From: JAWKWH01 sp040830725 | GTDB lineage: Bacteria > Pseudomonadota > Alphaproteobacteria > Rhizobiales > Rhizobiaceae | Length of the DNA: 64,000 nucleotides | NCBI GenBank assembly: GCA_040830725.1 | Contig: JBFOMG010000034.1 | Span: 8,874-72,873, forward strand | Direction of reading: 5' to 3' | Shown: in pieces, positions 43,127 to 51,957 of the stretch | How the letters are laid out: each line of letters begins with the position of its first letter | Position numbering within the stretch: the stretch's first letter is position 1 | Notes under the pieces: generated by a model | Databases searched by the model: none | Told to the model about the DNA's origin: nothing | Seen by the model: the letters and a program-made list of their open reading frames with translations, nothing else | Made by a program: the position numbers and the translations under genes

Positions 43127-43723
43127 CTATGCAAGCATCGGCCAAAGGCTGGCGACAAGCAGCAGCGCCATGAGGACATTGAATGCGCGCAACCGGACGG
43201 GATCGGACAGAAATCCTCGCATCGCCGTACCGAAAGCGGCCCACACCGACACACTCGGAAAATTGACCAGTACAAAGGCCAGTGTGACCAGCAGAATTGA
43301 GATGACCGGCGCACCCGGTTCGGCATACAGCGTCATTGCGGTCAGGCTCATCACCCAGGCTTTCGGATTGACCCATTGAAACAGGGCGGCCTGCAAAAAT
43401 GTCATCGGCCTTGCTGTGCTCTCATCCCTGCCCTTGTCTTGTCCGGCGGTGGCAATTTTCCAGGCGAGAAACAACAGATAAGCGGCTCCGGCAATCTTCA
43501 ATCCAAAATGAAGCTGCGGCCAGGTGGACAACAAGGCACCAAGGCCAAAACCGGTCGCCAGCAACAGTGCGCCAAAACCGCCCGCGATACCCAACATATG
43601 CGGGAGGGTCCTGCGGAAGCCGAAATTGACGCCGGACGCCAACAGCATGACATTGTTCGGCCCCGGTGTGATTGACGAGACCAGCGCAAACAAGAGCAAT
43701 GCAATGAATGTTTCGGCAGGCAA
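43127..43723 (-). CDS. LysE/RhtB family amino acid exporter
   Basis: A 198-residue, six-helix exporter. The diagnostic N-terminal motif SSITPGPNNVMLLASG is at about residues 15-30, followed by GFGLGALL and FQWVNPKAWVMSLTAM. Family members export amino acids or homoserine lactones. The start appears to be a TTG at 43723 with GGAG eight bases before; the next in-frame ATG is past the conserved motif. The specific substrate is unknown. Confidence 0.88.
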   Translation of the reverse strand: MPAETFIALLLFALVSSITPGPNNVMLLASGVNFGFRRTLPHMLGIAGGFGALLLATGFGLGALLSTWPQLHFGLKIAGAAYLLFLAWKIATAGQDKGRDESTARPMTFLQAALFQWVNPKAWVMSLTAMTLYAEPGAPVISILLVTLAFVLVNFPSVSVWAAFGTAMRGFLSDPVRLRAFNVLMALLLVASLWPMLA

Positions 43724-43794
43724 TGCTTCGGCTCCAAATTAAGTCAGTATAATTGACCTAATTGGAGTGGCTTGCAAGCTGTAATTGGATGACG

Positions 43795-43998
43795 TCAGAC
43801 CAGACGCACGAATTCCGATTCGCTTCCGTCCATTGGCAGGTTATTGATTTCAAAACCGCCGTCTTCGTTGATCAGCTGTTTGACAAGGTCGTACGGCTTT
43901 TTTCTCCTGCCCTTCTTCGACAGAAGACCATTTTGAGACGCAGCACTCACAACATCTTCGAGCAGTGCATAGCCGTCACAGTTCAAGTGCTCTGTGAC
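43795..43998 (-). other. In-frame continuation of the NYN protein after a stop codon (possible LOTUS-like domain)
   Basis: Directly after the TAA at 43999-44001 the same frame stays open for 67 codons: CDGYALLEDVVSAASQNGLL, then KKGRRKKPYDLVKQLI and a short C-terminus ending at 43795. The DG start, hydrophobic spacing and lysine-rich centre recall OST-HTH/LOTUS domains, which often follow NYN domains. It may be the cut-off C-terminus of the upstream protein. Independent translation from the TTG at 43986 has no ribosome site. Confidence 0.55.
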
Positions 43999-44868
43999 TT
44001 ATTTGGTCAGCAATTCGCCAACATCCGGGTCGTCTTCCATTCCCGGTGTCATGTCGGCCAATGGCGGTGGTTCGGTGGTGATCCGCTGCTGGGCCGGGCT
44101 TTTTCCCTCAATCGCGGCCATGGCGTCGGCATCGAACAATCCGGCATCTACCTCATGATCCGCTGGCCCGGTTTCGTCGTCTGAGCCACGCAATCTCTGG
44201 GCCTGCGCGAACGCAACAATATCCGTATCGGTTACCTTGGTGGTAACCGGCTTGGAAGCGGCGTACTTTTCGGGTGCTGCCACCTCACCGGCATGGGCCA
44301 GTTCCGCGGGTGCTTGCGGTTCTGTCAGGTAGTGGCCGTCACCCTGCTCGAGTTGTTCGGCAACAAACGCCACCTCTTCCGGTGCATCGTCTTCCGTCCA
44401 CAGGTCCGATGGCTGCTCGAAGTCGCCCTCATCGTCTATCCCGATGACCTGCCAGGAATCGAACCAGGCAGCCATGGTTTCGCCGCTGCGCCCGGTGCCG
44501 AAACCCAAAACCGGCAGTCCGGCCCTGCGCACCCTGACGGCCAATTGTGAAAAATCGCCATTGCCGCAGAAAATGCAAACCGCCGACGCGCTGTCGGCAT
44601 GCAGCAGTTCCATCGCATTCATGGTCAGACAAATATGAACGCTGTTCTCATGGCCCGCTGTCGGTGTTACCTGAAGCGCCTGCCCCTCGAACTCCTCGAG
44701 GATGTTGGACCATTCCTGCAGCGCAGAATCGCGGAAGTCCCCAAACGCATGGAGAATGAGCGGCGAAAAACGCGCTGACAAAGCTGCAACGGCGTTTTTG
44801 GCGTCACCTGCCTCGACGCTTTCGGCATCGATCAGAACCGCGACCGGATTTCCACTCGAAAAAGACAT
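43999..44868 (-). CDS. NYN domain protein (PIN-like RNase fold)
   Basis: A 289-residue protein. Residues about 8-145 are a NYN domain: AVLIDAESV with the first acidic residue, HAFGDFRD, HICLTMNAMELLH and the FCGNGDFSQLAVRVRRAGLPVLGFG loop with the conserved NGD-F and GLPVLGFG. The rest is acidic and probably disordered. NYN domains are metal-dependent ribonucleases; here the usual DSD is NGD, so activity is uncertain. ATG 44868 follows GGAG. It ends with a TAA that is in frame with a possible RNA-binding domain downstream. Confidence 0.8.
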   Translation of the reverse strand: MSFSSGNPVAVLIDAESVEAGDAKNAVAALSARFSPLILHAFGDFRDSALQEWSNILEEFEGQALQVTPTAGHENSVHICLTMNAMELLHADSASAVCIFCGNGDFSQLAVRVRRAGLPVLGFGTGRSGETMAAWFDSWQVIGIDDEGDFEQPSDLWTEDDAPEEVAFVAEQLEQGDGHYLTEPQAPAELAHAGEVAAPEKYAASKPVTTKVTDTDIVAFAQAQRLRGSDDETGPADHEVDAGLFDADAMAAIEGKSPAQQRITTEPPPLADMTPGMEDDPDVGELLTK

Positions 44869-44995
44869 ACCCACTCCACACTCGCGGGCGAACTTAATCG
44901 AAAACAATTGCAGAAATATTGATCAGCGCTTGTCGGTCTGTTTACCAAACTTTTTTAGAAACAATAAACTACCGCGAAGCATGGCTTCGTACGCG

Positions 44996-45568
44996 CTACA
45001 TGCCCTGCGAGCCACGATTCATTGCCGCCACACCGGTCCGGCAGACCTCCACAAGACCCAAAGGGGTCATGATCGAGATGAACTGTTCGATTTTGGACGT
45101 CCGGCCGGTGATCTCGAAGATGAAATGCTCGGTGTTGGCATCGATGACCTGCGCACGAAACGCATCGGCAAGACGTAGCGCCTCAACTCTTTCGTCACCT
45201 GATCCCGCGACCTTGACCAGGGCAAGTTCACGCTCAAGCGGCTTGTCGTGGTTGAACTTGCGCGCCCGCACCGTCAGATCGACCACCCGGTGAACCGGCA
45301 CGATCCGTTCCAGCTGATGACGGATTTGGTCGAGAACATGCGGTGTTCCCCGCGTCACAATCGTTATTCGCGACAAGTGCTTTTCATGTTCCGTTTCAGA
45401 AACTGTCAGGCTTTCAATATTGTAGCCACGGCCGGAGAATAGGCCGATCACGCGGGCCAATACGCCGGGTTCATTGTCCACGAGAACCGAAAGCGTGTGC
45501 GTTTCCGGCGCCTCGGTCTCCTTGGCGATAAAGTAGGCCGAACCGGTCGGCTGCAAATTCGCGTTCAT
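44996..45568 (-). CDS. ilvH: Acetolactate synthase small (regulatory) subunit
   Basis: A 190-residue regulatory subunit with the N-terminal ACT domain HTLSVLVDNEPGVLARVIGLFSGRGYNIESLTV and the C-terminal ALS_ss_C domain. It gives valine feedback control and activates the catalytic subunit. The ATG at 45568 is right for the family. It is separated from ilvB by a transporter gene in the same direction. Confidence 0.95.
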   Translation of the reverse strand: MNANLQPTGSAYFIAKETEAPETHTLSVLVDNEPGVLARVIGLFSGRGYNIESLTVSETEHEKHLSRITIVTRGTPHVLDQIRHQLERIVPVHRVVDLTVRARKFNHDKPLERELALVKVAGSGDERVEALRLADAFRAQVIDANTEHFIFEITGRTSKIEQFISIMTPLGLVEVCRTGVAAMNRGSQGM

Positions 45569-45647
45569 CTCAATACCATCCTCTGCATTCGCTTCTCTTA
45601 AACAGCCTGTCTGCCAATCCGCAAGCTCATTGGGTGGCTGCGACGTC

Positions 45648-46589
45648 TCATCGACTGCCCTTTTCTCGCGGAAGAGCACTGCCGGCTGCCGGTTGCATAG
45701 GCGCAATTTGCCCGGAACCACGCGCAACCCAGATACCGGCCAGAATGAAACCCAATGCCACATAGGCGCTCAGGGCCGGCTGCTCGCCAAGAATGATCGC
45801 GGCCCAGATAATGCCAAACACCGGCACGATGAAATTGACCTGGCCGAAAAAAGACGCGCCCTGCCGGTGCAATACCGAGAACATGACCAATGTAGCGACG
45901 GCAGTCGGAAAGACACCAAGCGTCAGCAACGCAATCCCCGAGACAAGACCGACGCTCAAGTCTTGCGGATTGTCGGCCAAGACGGCCACGGGAACCATGA
46001 CCAGTGCACCGGCGAGCAGCACCCAGGCCACTGCCGCCCTGCGCGGCAGATCCAAAAGCTGTTTCGTCAGTATTGCGTTGATCGAATAAGAGACTGCCGC
46101 TGCCAAAATGGCCAACTGGCGCACACCGTCATCTCCCAATCGCAGCAGCACGGCCGGTCCGACCAGGATCACCAATCCCGTCAACCCGATAAAACCGCCA
46201 ACGAGCTTGCGCGCTGTAAGACGTTCGTCTCTTGTGAGAAAATGCGCCAGAAAGAAAGTGGTGATCGGCATGATCCCCATCAGGATCGCCGCCAGACTGG
46301 CATCCACTTTGACTTGCCCCCACGATATCATCGAAAACGGCAGTGCATTGCCGAAAAAACCCGCCAGTATTATCAACCAGACCGTTCTGGCTCTGAACTT
46401 TATCTTTTCACTGTAAGAGGCTGCAACAGCAAAGATAATCACCGCTGCGACAAGCAGTCTGATTACCGTCAATGTCGCCGGCGGAAAGTCGACGACTGCA
46501 AGATTGATGAGCATGAACGAACCACCCCACATCACCCCCAGCGATGCCAGAAGTCCGTAATCGGCAAGGCCGGCTGGTGATCTGGTCAT
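45648..46589 (-). CDS. EamA/DMT family transporter
   Basis: A 313-residue protein with ten predicted membrane helices and two EamA repeats (GLLASLGVMWGGSFMLINLAV at the N-terminus and the second from about residue 155). Such drug/metabolite transporters move small metabolites or amino acids, often outward. It lies between ilvB and ilvH in the same direction, with short gaps, so it is probably transcribed with them and could export a branched-chain intermediate or amino acid. The substrate is unknown. Confidence 0.88.
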   Translation of the reverse strand: MTRSPAGLADYGLLASLGVMWGGSFMLINLAVVDFPPATLTVIRLLVAAVIIFAVAASYSEKIKFRARTVWLIILAGFFGNALPFSMISWGQVKVDASLAAILMGIMPITTFFLAHFLTRDERLTARKLVGGFIGLTGLVILVGPAVLLRLGDDGVRQLAILAAAVSYSINAILTKQLLDLPRRAAVAWVLLAGALVMVPVAVLADNPQDLSVGLVSGIALLTLGVFPTAVATLVMFSVLHRQGASFFGQVNFIVPVFGIIWAAIILGEQPALSAYVALGFILAGIWVARGSGQIAPMQPAAGSALPREKGSR

Positions 46590-46619
46590 GGTGTCAACAC
46601 CGGCACGAACGCGACTGGG

Positions 46620-48407
46620 TCAGACCAGCTCCCTGCCCTTCGCATCGATTGCATTGGCAACCGCCTCGTCGGTGGCCTCATCCGGCAGCAACATCTCATT
46701 GTGCGCCTTGCCCGACGGGATCATCGGGAAACAGTTGGCGAGGTTGGCCACGCGGCAGTCGAAGATCACCGGCTTGTCGATCGAAATCATCTCGTCGATT
46801 GCGGCATCCAGTTCGCCCGGTTTCTCGCACCGAATGCCATGTGCGCCATAGGCTTCGGCCAGTTTGACGAAATCAGGCAGCGCTTCGGTGTAGGAATGGG
46901 AAAGGCGATTTCCGTGCAGCAATTGCTGCCACTGCCTGACCATTCCCATATACTGGTTGTTGAGAATGAATATCTTGATCGGCGCATTGTATTGCACTGC
47001 GCAGGACATCTCCTGGATCGTCATCAGCACCGAGGCATCGCCGGCAATATCGATGACCAGGCTGTCCGGATGGGCAATCTGGACACCCAATGCCGAAGGC
47101 AAACCGTATCCCATCGTCCCCAGCCCGCCCGAAGTCATCCAGCGGTTGGGTTCTTCAAAGCCGAAAAACTGCGCCGCCCACATTTGATGCTGGCCGACTT
47201 CTGTTGTGATGTAGGTGTCACGGTCCTTCGAGGCCGCATAAAGGCGCTCGACGGCAAATTGCGGCATGATGACATCCTTGTTCGGCGCATAGGCGAGAGA
47301 GTTTCGCGCCCGCCACCTGGCGATCTGCTCCCACCAGGGATGCAGCGCTTCCCGGTTGGCGTTTCCGGAGGCCCGCCACAAGCGAACCAGATCTTCGAGC
47401 ACCCGGCCAACGTCACCCAGAATGGGGATATCGACGCGGACATTCTTGTTCAGCGAGGACGGATCGATGTCGATGTGGATTTTCTTCGAATTGGGTGAAA
47501 AAGCGTCCAGCCGTCCGGTGATCCGGTCATCGAACCGCGCGCCGATGCAGATCATCACATCGCAATCATGCATGGCCATGTTGGCTTCGTAGGTGCCGTG
47601 CATGCCCAGCATGCCGAGCCAATTCTTGCCGGAAGCGGGGTAAGCGCCCAAGCCCATCAGGGTCGATGTGATCGGAAAACCGGTCAGCTCCGTCAGTTCG
47701 CGAAGCAAATGACTTGCTTCAGGCCCGGAATTGATCACCCCGCCGCCCGAATAGATGATCGGTCGAACTGCCGACGACATTAAATCGATCGCCGCCTTGA
47801 TTTGATCCATGTCACCCTGAAGCTTCGGTTGATAGCTGGTGCGCGGCGCTTCAAGCGGCGGTGTGTAGCTGCCGGTCGCGAATTGCACGTCCTTCGGTAT
47901 GTCAACCACGACCGGGCCGGGCCGCCCGGTGGTTGCCACATGAAACGCCTCGTGGATGATGGCCGACAATTCATCGACATCCTTGACCAGCCAATTGTGC
48001 TTGGTGCACGGACGGGTAATTCCGACAGTATCGCATTCCTGAAACGCATCCGAGCCGATCAGCGGCGTCGGCACCTGTCCGGTGATGCAGACAATCGGAA
48101 CCGAATCCATCAGCGCATCCTGCAAAGCGGTCACCGCATTGGTCGCTCCCGGTCCGGATGTGACAAGCAGAACCCCGGCCTTGCCGGTCGATCTTGCATA
48201 TCCTTCCGCTGCATGTCCGGCACCCTGTTCGTGACGGACAAGGATGTGCTCAACCTCCTCCTGCTGAAACAATTCGTCATAAATCGGCAGCACCGCACCG
48301 CCCGGATAGCCAAACAAGTGTTTGACGCCATTGTCTTTGAGCGCCTGAACGACCATTTCCGCGCCGGTCATTTCGCGTCGTCCCGATTCGCTGTTTGCGT
48401 TGCTCAT
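46620..48407 (-). CDS. ilvB: Acetolactate synthase large (catalytic) subunit
   Basis: A 595-residue thiamine-diphosphate enzyme of the usual length. The catalytic Glu lies in the HLFGYPGGAVLPIYDEL/RHEQGAGHAAEGYARSTG region, and the ThDP-Mg motif is GDASVLMTIQEMSCAVQYNAPIKIFILNN. It joins two pyruvates, or pyruvate and 2-oxobutyrate, in valine, leucine and isoleucine synthesis with the ilvH product. A leader peptide and attenuator lie upstream. Confidence 0.96.
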   Translation of the reverse strand: MSNANSESGRREMTGAEMVVQALKDNGVKHLFGYPGGAVLPIYDELFQQEEVEHILVRHEQGAGHAAEGYARSTGKAGVLLVTSGPGATNAVTALQDALMDSVPIVCITGQVPTPLIGSDAFQECDTVGITRPCTKHNWLVKDVDELSAIIHEAFHVATTGRPGPVVVDIPKDVQFATGSYTPPLEAPRTSYQPKLQGDMDQIKAAIDLMSSAVRPIIYSGGGVINSGPEASHLLRELTELTGFPITSTLMGLGAYPASGKNWLGMLGMHGTYEANMAMHDCDVMICIGARFDDRITGRLDAFSPNSKKIHIDIDPSSLNKNVRVDIPILGDVGRVLEDLVRLWRASGNANREALHPWWEQIARWRARNSLAYAPNKDVIMPQFAVERLYAASKDRDTYITTEVGQHQMWAAQFFGFEEPNRWMTSGGLGTMGYGLPSALGVQIAHPDSLVIDIAGDASVLMTIQEMSCAVQYNAPIKIFILNNQYMGMVRQWQQLLHGNRLSHSYTEALPDFVKLAEAYGAHGIRCEKPGELDAAIDEMISIDKPVIFDCRVANLANCFPMIPSGKAHNEMLLPDEATDEAVANAIDAKGRELV

Positions 48408-48471
48408 CTGTCTTTCCGTCCAGGTTTTTCCGCCATTTCGAGGCCGTTTCGTTTACCGTCGTTTCCGCCAA

Positions 48472-48496
48472 TAAAAAAGGCCCCGATTAGGGCCTT
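48472..48496 (-). terminator. Attenuator terminator of ilvB
   Basis: Read on the minus strand, AAGGCCC (48496-48490), loop TAATCG, GGGCCTT (48483-48477), then TTTTAT: a perfect 7-bp GC-rich stem running into T residues, a clear intrinsic terminator. It lies 65 bases upstream of ilvB and 33 bases after the leader-peptide stop, as expected for ribosome-dependent attenuation. The upstream GCGCATGGG and CCCATGCGC segments and the nested GGTGGT/ACCACC form the competing pause hairpin. Confidence 0.88.
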
Positions 48497-48528
48497 GTTG
48501 TCGCGCATGGGGTGCTGTCGCCCGGTGG

Positions 48529-48582
48529 TTACACCACCTTGCCCATGCGCGTTCCCACCACGAGAATGACGTTCTTCTTCAT
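48529..48582 (-). CDS. ilvB leader peptide
   Basis: ATG at 48582 to TAA at 48529 encodes MKKNVILVVGTRMGKVV, 17 residues of which seven are Val, Ile or Leu. Codons for the end products of the pathway in a short reading frame before an intrinsic terminator are the mark of an attenuator: a ribosome stalled by lack of charged branched-chain tRNAs would prevent the terminator from forming. It has no ribosome site; the promoter at 48591-48619 would start transcription at or within two bases of the ATG. Confidence 0.88.
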   Translation of the reverse strand: MKKNVILVVGTRMGKVV

Positions 48583-48590
48583 GGCCGCGA

Positions 48591-48619
48591 AACCTATGCG
48601 GCTTTTGCCAACCCGTCAA
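48591..48619 (-). promoter_or_regulatory. ilvB promoter
   Basis: On the minus strand: -35 TTGACG (48619-48614), a 17-base spacer and -10 TAGGTT (48596-48591). The predicted transcript begins near 48584, next to the leader-peptide ATG at 48582. The divergent HerA-like gene begins 112 bases away. Confidence 0.6.
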
Positions 48620-48730
48620 GCGCGCGTGCAAATGGAATATCAGGTGAAAAATTGCTGGTAAACGATCAAGGGAACAACGTCTTAACCCTTCTGCGGTACG
48701 GTGTAATGGGCGGAATAGGGAAATCGGCTA

Positions 48731-50869
48731 GTGACGGCAACAATTACCGACAAAACGGCGGACCAACAGACCAGCGTGCCTGCTGCCGGGCAAGTTGATG
48801 GATTCGAGGATGCTGACGGCAATTTCGTCACGCGCAACAGAACTGAAGGTCATGTCATCGAATGCGATGGTGAACGCGCAATCATCGCCGCAGACGCCGG
48901 TGACAATGCACGCGGATCCGACGATTATTGGGCTGTCGGACAGCTGATCTCAGTTCGCGTCGGCGAGAGCCGTATTGTCGGATTGATATTCCAGGTCGAC
49001 ACCCAGGATGGCGAGTGGCGGCCAAACGACAACAACATTGTTCACATTCACATTGAACTCGTCGGCGAAATACGTACCGAAAACGGCAAGGAAACATTCA
49101 CCACTGGCATCGCGAACTATCCGTTCATGGGCGCGGTTGCGCACAGAATTCGTGCCAGCGACCTGACCGCGATATATTCAACCAGCGCCGCCAACTCCGT
49201 TCAGATAGGCAACCTGGCTCAGGATGCATCAATACCGGCATTGATTTCGATCGACAGCCTGCTTTCACGTCACTTCGCAGTCGTTGGTACAACAGGCGTC
49301 GGCAAGTCCACGGCCGTGACGTTATTGCTGCGCAAAATCGTAACAGCTCGTCCGGACATTCGGATTTTGTTGCTGGATCCGCACAACGAGTTCACCGCGG
49401 CATTTCCCGAACACGCAATAACAATCGATTCCACGACGCTTGAACTGCCGTTTTGGATGTTCCAGCTGGATGAGTTCGTCGAAGTCATTTTTCGCGGGCG
49501 CCCGCCAATACCGGAAGAAGTCGATGCATTGCGCGACTTCATTCCGATGGCCAAGGACCGGTACGCCAATGAAAACGGCGTTGCCCAAAGCGCATTGCGC
49601 AAAAAAGAGCGCGAAGTAAGCTCGGTCACCGCCGACACACCGGTTCCCTACCGCATGATCGATTTGATCAAGCTGATCCAGGAACGAGAGGGTCAACTGG
49701 ACGGCAAAGCCGATCGGCCGGTTCTTCGGGCGCTGAAAAATCGCCTGGAAGCCATCCTCCAGGACAAGCGCTTCAGGTTCATGTTCCAGCCGAAGACACC
49801 GGGCGACACGCTGGAAAAGACAATCAGCCAGATTTTCCGTGTCCCGCAAAACGGCAAACCGGTTTGCGTATTCGAAATGTCCGGCCTGCCTTCCGAGGTG
49901 ATGAATTCGGTCGTTTCGGTGTTATCGCGTTTTGCATTTGATCTGGCAGTTTCCAGCGATGGATCCATTCCGACCCTGCTCGTCTGCGAAGAAGCACACC
50001 GCTACATTCCGGCAGACCCGGATGCCGGCTTCTGGCCAACCAGGGCAGCCATTGCACGGATTGCCAAGGAAGGCAGAAAGTATGGCGTGTTCCTGAGCGT
50101 CATCACCCAGCGTCCCGGCGAGCTGGATCCAACCATCCTGTCCCAGTGCAACTCCATCTTTGCCATGCGGCTTGGCAACGAGCACGACAAGGAAATCATT
50201 CGAGCGGCGATTTCGGGTGCTGCCAAAAGTACGACGAGCTTCTTGTCTTCAATCGCCAATCGCGAGGCGATCGCCTTTGGCGAGGCAGTGTCTACACCGA
50301 TGCGGATGATGTTCGAGACCGTTTCGCGCGAAGCGTTGCCGGGTTCGCACATCTATGACACGCAAGACAAACTGCGCAACGGAGATGGCGGAGCAGGATT
50401 GCGCGATATTATCCGCAGAATGCGCAAGCAGGACGAAGTTCACGCCTATTTCGATCCAGACAACGGCACCATGCCGGGCGTCGCATTTGTCGGCGAGGCT
50501 GTCGATGACCAGAAACCGTCAACGGAACGGCTGGTGCCCGATCAGACGGCCGGCCCTGCCCGCCATATCAAGGATCCGCCCCCGCTTGCCGCAGCGGTGG
50601 CAGAAAACAACACGCCCCCGCCGGTGGTAAATCGGGAAGTCTCGGCTTCCGCCGCGCCGACGCCGCGGCCGGCCGCACCGCAACCGCAGCCGGCAGTGCG
50701 GCAACCGCAACCGGCAAGTGCCGACCACCGGCCGAAGGCGCCGTCGCGAAGCTTCGGCCAGGACGGCTATTCCAAAGCGTCCGCCACGGAACGCCCGGCT
50801 GAAGCGGCAACTACATCATCGCGCGACGAACGGGCCAACGATCTGATCCGCAGTTTCAGAAACAGGTGA
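48731..50869 (+). CDS. HerA-like (DUF87) ATPase
   Basis: A 712-residue protein. An N-terminal HAS-barrel-like domain (residues about 35-140) precedes the ATPase: Walker A GTTGVGKST with Lys192, Walker B LLVCEEAHRYIP, sensor VITQRPGELDPTILSQCNSIFAMRL. The last 120 residues are a low-complexity Pro/Ala tail (PTPRPAAPQPQPA). HerA proteins are hexameric translocases that act with a NurA nuclease in archaea, or with SIR2 in defence. Neither partner is encoded here, so it is probably a housekeeping protein of Rhizobiales. The start is a GTG. Confidence 0.87.
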   Translation: MTATITDKTADQQTSVPAAGQVDGFEDADGNFVTRNRTEGHVIECDGERAIIAADAGDNARGSDDYWAVGQLISVRVGESRIVGLIFQVDTQDGEWRPNDNNIVHIHIELVGEIRTENGKETFTTGIANYPFMGAVAHRIRASDLTAIYSTSAANSVQIGNLAQDASIPALISIDSLLSRHFAVVGTTGVGKSTAVTLLLRKIVTARPDIRILLLDPHNEFTAAFPEHAITIDSTTLELPFWMFQLDEFVEVIFRGRPPIPEEVDALRDFIPMAKDRYANENGVAQSALRKKEREVSSVTADTPVPYRMIDLIKLIQEREGQLDGKADRPVLRALKNRLEAILQDKRFRFMFQPKTPGDTLEKTISQIFRVPQNGKPVCVFEMSGLPSEVMNSVVSVLSRFAFDLAVSSDGSIPTLLVCEEAHRYIPADPDAGFWPTRAAIARIAKEGRKYGVFLSVITQRPGELDPTILSQCNSIFAMRLGNEHDKEIIRAAISGAAKSTTSFLSSIANREAIAFGEAVSTPMRMMFETVSREALPGSHIYDTQDKLRNGDGGAGLRDIIRRMRKQDEVHAYFDPDNGTMPGVAFVGEAVDDQKPSTERLVPDQTAGPARHIKDPPPLAAAVAENNTPPPVVNREVSASAAPTPRPAAPQPQPAVRQPQPASADHRPKAPSRSFGQDGYSKASATERPAEAATTSSRDERANDLIRSFRNR

Positions 50870-50947
50870 TTTCGCCGTTGTTACCGGCGGGTTGACGGCA
50901 GTCTTCAGACTGGTCCGGATGCGCGGGCGGGTTAAGAGGATTCTGGT

Positions 50948-51760
50948 TCAGGCGCAGACCCGGTTACGGCCAAGCTGTTTAGCCCGGTAAAGCATCTTGT
51001 CGGCGCGGCGATAGAATTCATCAGGCGTCTCGCGGCCGTCCCAGATCGCCAATCCCACACTTGTGGTAACTTTCAAACGCACATTTTCGGTATTGATAAC
51101 CAGCCCGGAGACCGCCTTGCGTATCCGTTCGGCAAATTTCCAAAGATGTTCCTGATCCATGTTCGGAACGACAACGGCAAATTCCTCACCACCCAAACGG
51201 GCTACCACATCGTGATAGCGGGTAAAGTCCTTCAGGCAGTTGGCAACCGATCGCAAAACTTCGTCCCCAACATCGTGGCCATGGGTGTCATTGACGCTCT
51301 TGAAGTGATCAAGATCGAGGATCATCATTCCGATCGGTTTGTCGATCTTGCGGAACTCGTCGATATACTCTGTCAGCGCATCGTCGAAATAGCGCCGGTT
51401 TTGCATACCGGTTAGCGAATCTGTCAGCGCTGCCTGCTCAAGCGTCACCGACCTGGCACTCAGGGATTCGGTCATCGCCCGCAATTTCACTTCTTCCTGA
51501 GCCGTCGTGCGGATTTGCGGATAGATGAAAAAGATGCCGAAGAAAACATCGGCCGCCAGCAGGATACACGAAAACAGAACCGAAGATTTGAGGTCGGGCC
51601 AATATCGAAGGATTTGACCGAGCACCCCACCGCTGGCGATCATGTCGTCACGATACAGGGAGCCAATCAGCACGGCGGCCGCCAGGGCCAGCAGTGCCAT
51701 GAATACAAAGAACGCAACTTCCGCCTTGTGAAACTTCAAGGGGACCCCCGGAACGACCAC
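50948..51760 (-). CDS. Diguanylate cyclase (GGDEF domain), membrane-bound
   Basis: A 270-residue protein with two N-terminal helices (about residues 12-35 and 58-80), a short coiled region and a GGDEF domain from about residue 105. The active site is RLGGEEFAV. The inhibitory RxxD site is present as RYHD exactly five residues before GGEEF, so product inhibition is expected. It makes cyclic di-GMP from GTP. The start is a GTG at 51760. It is convergent with the HerA-like gene. Confidence 0.9.
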   Translation of the reverse strand: MVVPGVPLKFHKAEVAFFVFMALLALAAAVLIGSLYRDDMIASGGVLGQILRYWPDLKSSVLFSCILLAADVFFGIFFIYPQIRTTAQEEVKLRAMTESLSARSVTLEQAALTDSLTGMQNRRYFDDALTEYIDEFRKIDKPIGMMILDLDHFKSVNDTHGHDVGDEVLRSVANCLKDFTRYHDVVARLGGEEFAVVVPNMDQEHLWKFAERIRKAVSGLVINTENVRLKVTTSVGLAIWDGRETPDEFYRRADKMLYRAKQLGRNRVCA

Positions 51761-51957
51761 TTGTTCTCTTATTACATTGCGAAGCTTACATAGGGTTAAC
51801 GAACCCGTTTAGGTTTTCAGGGTGTGCGAAAAGGCCGGTTTTCAGAGCACGATTCTGCGATGACCAAGGCTTGCAATGGCTGCCGGAAAACACGGATCGG
51901 CTGTCATCGAAGCCAACGGCAAGCAGGCAAGTTTCCCGACAAAACAACGAACTTCGA

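Noticed and set aside
48731..50869. HerA-like ATPase as part of an antiphage system
   Set aside because: No SIR2, NurA, nuclease or other defence gene is adjacent; the neighbours are ilvB, a diguanylate cyclase and miaA.
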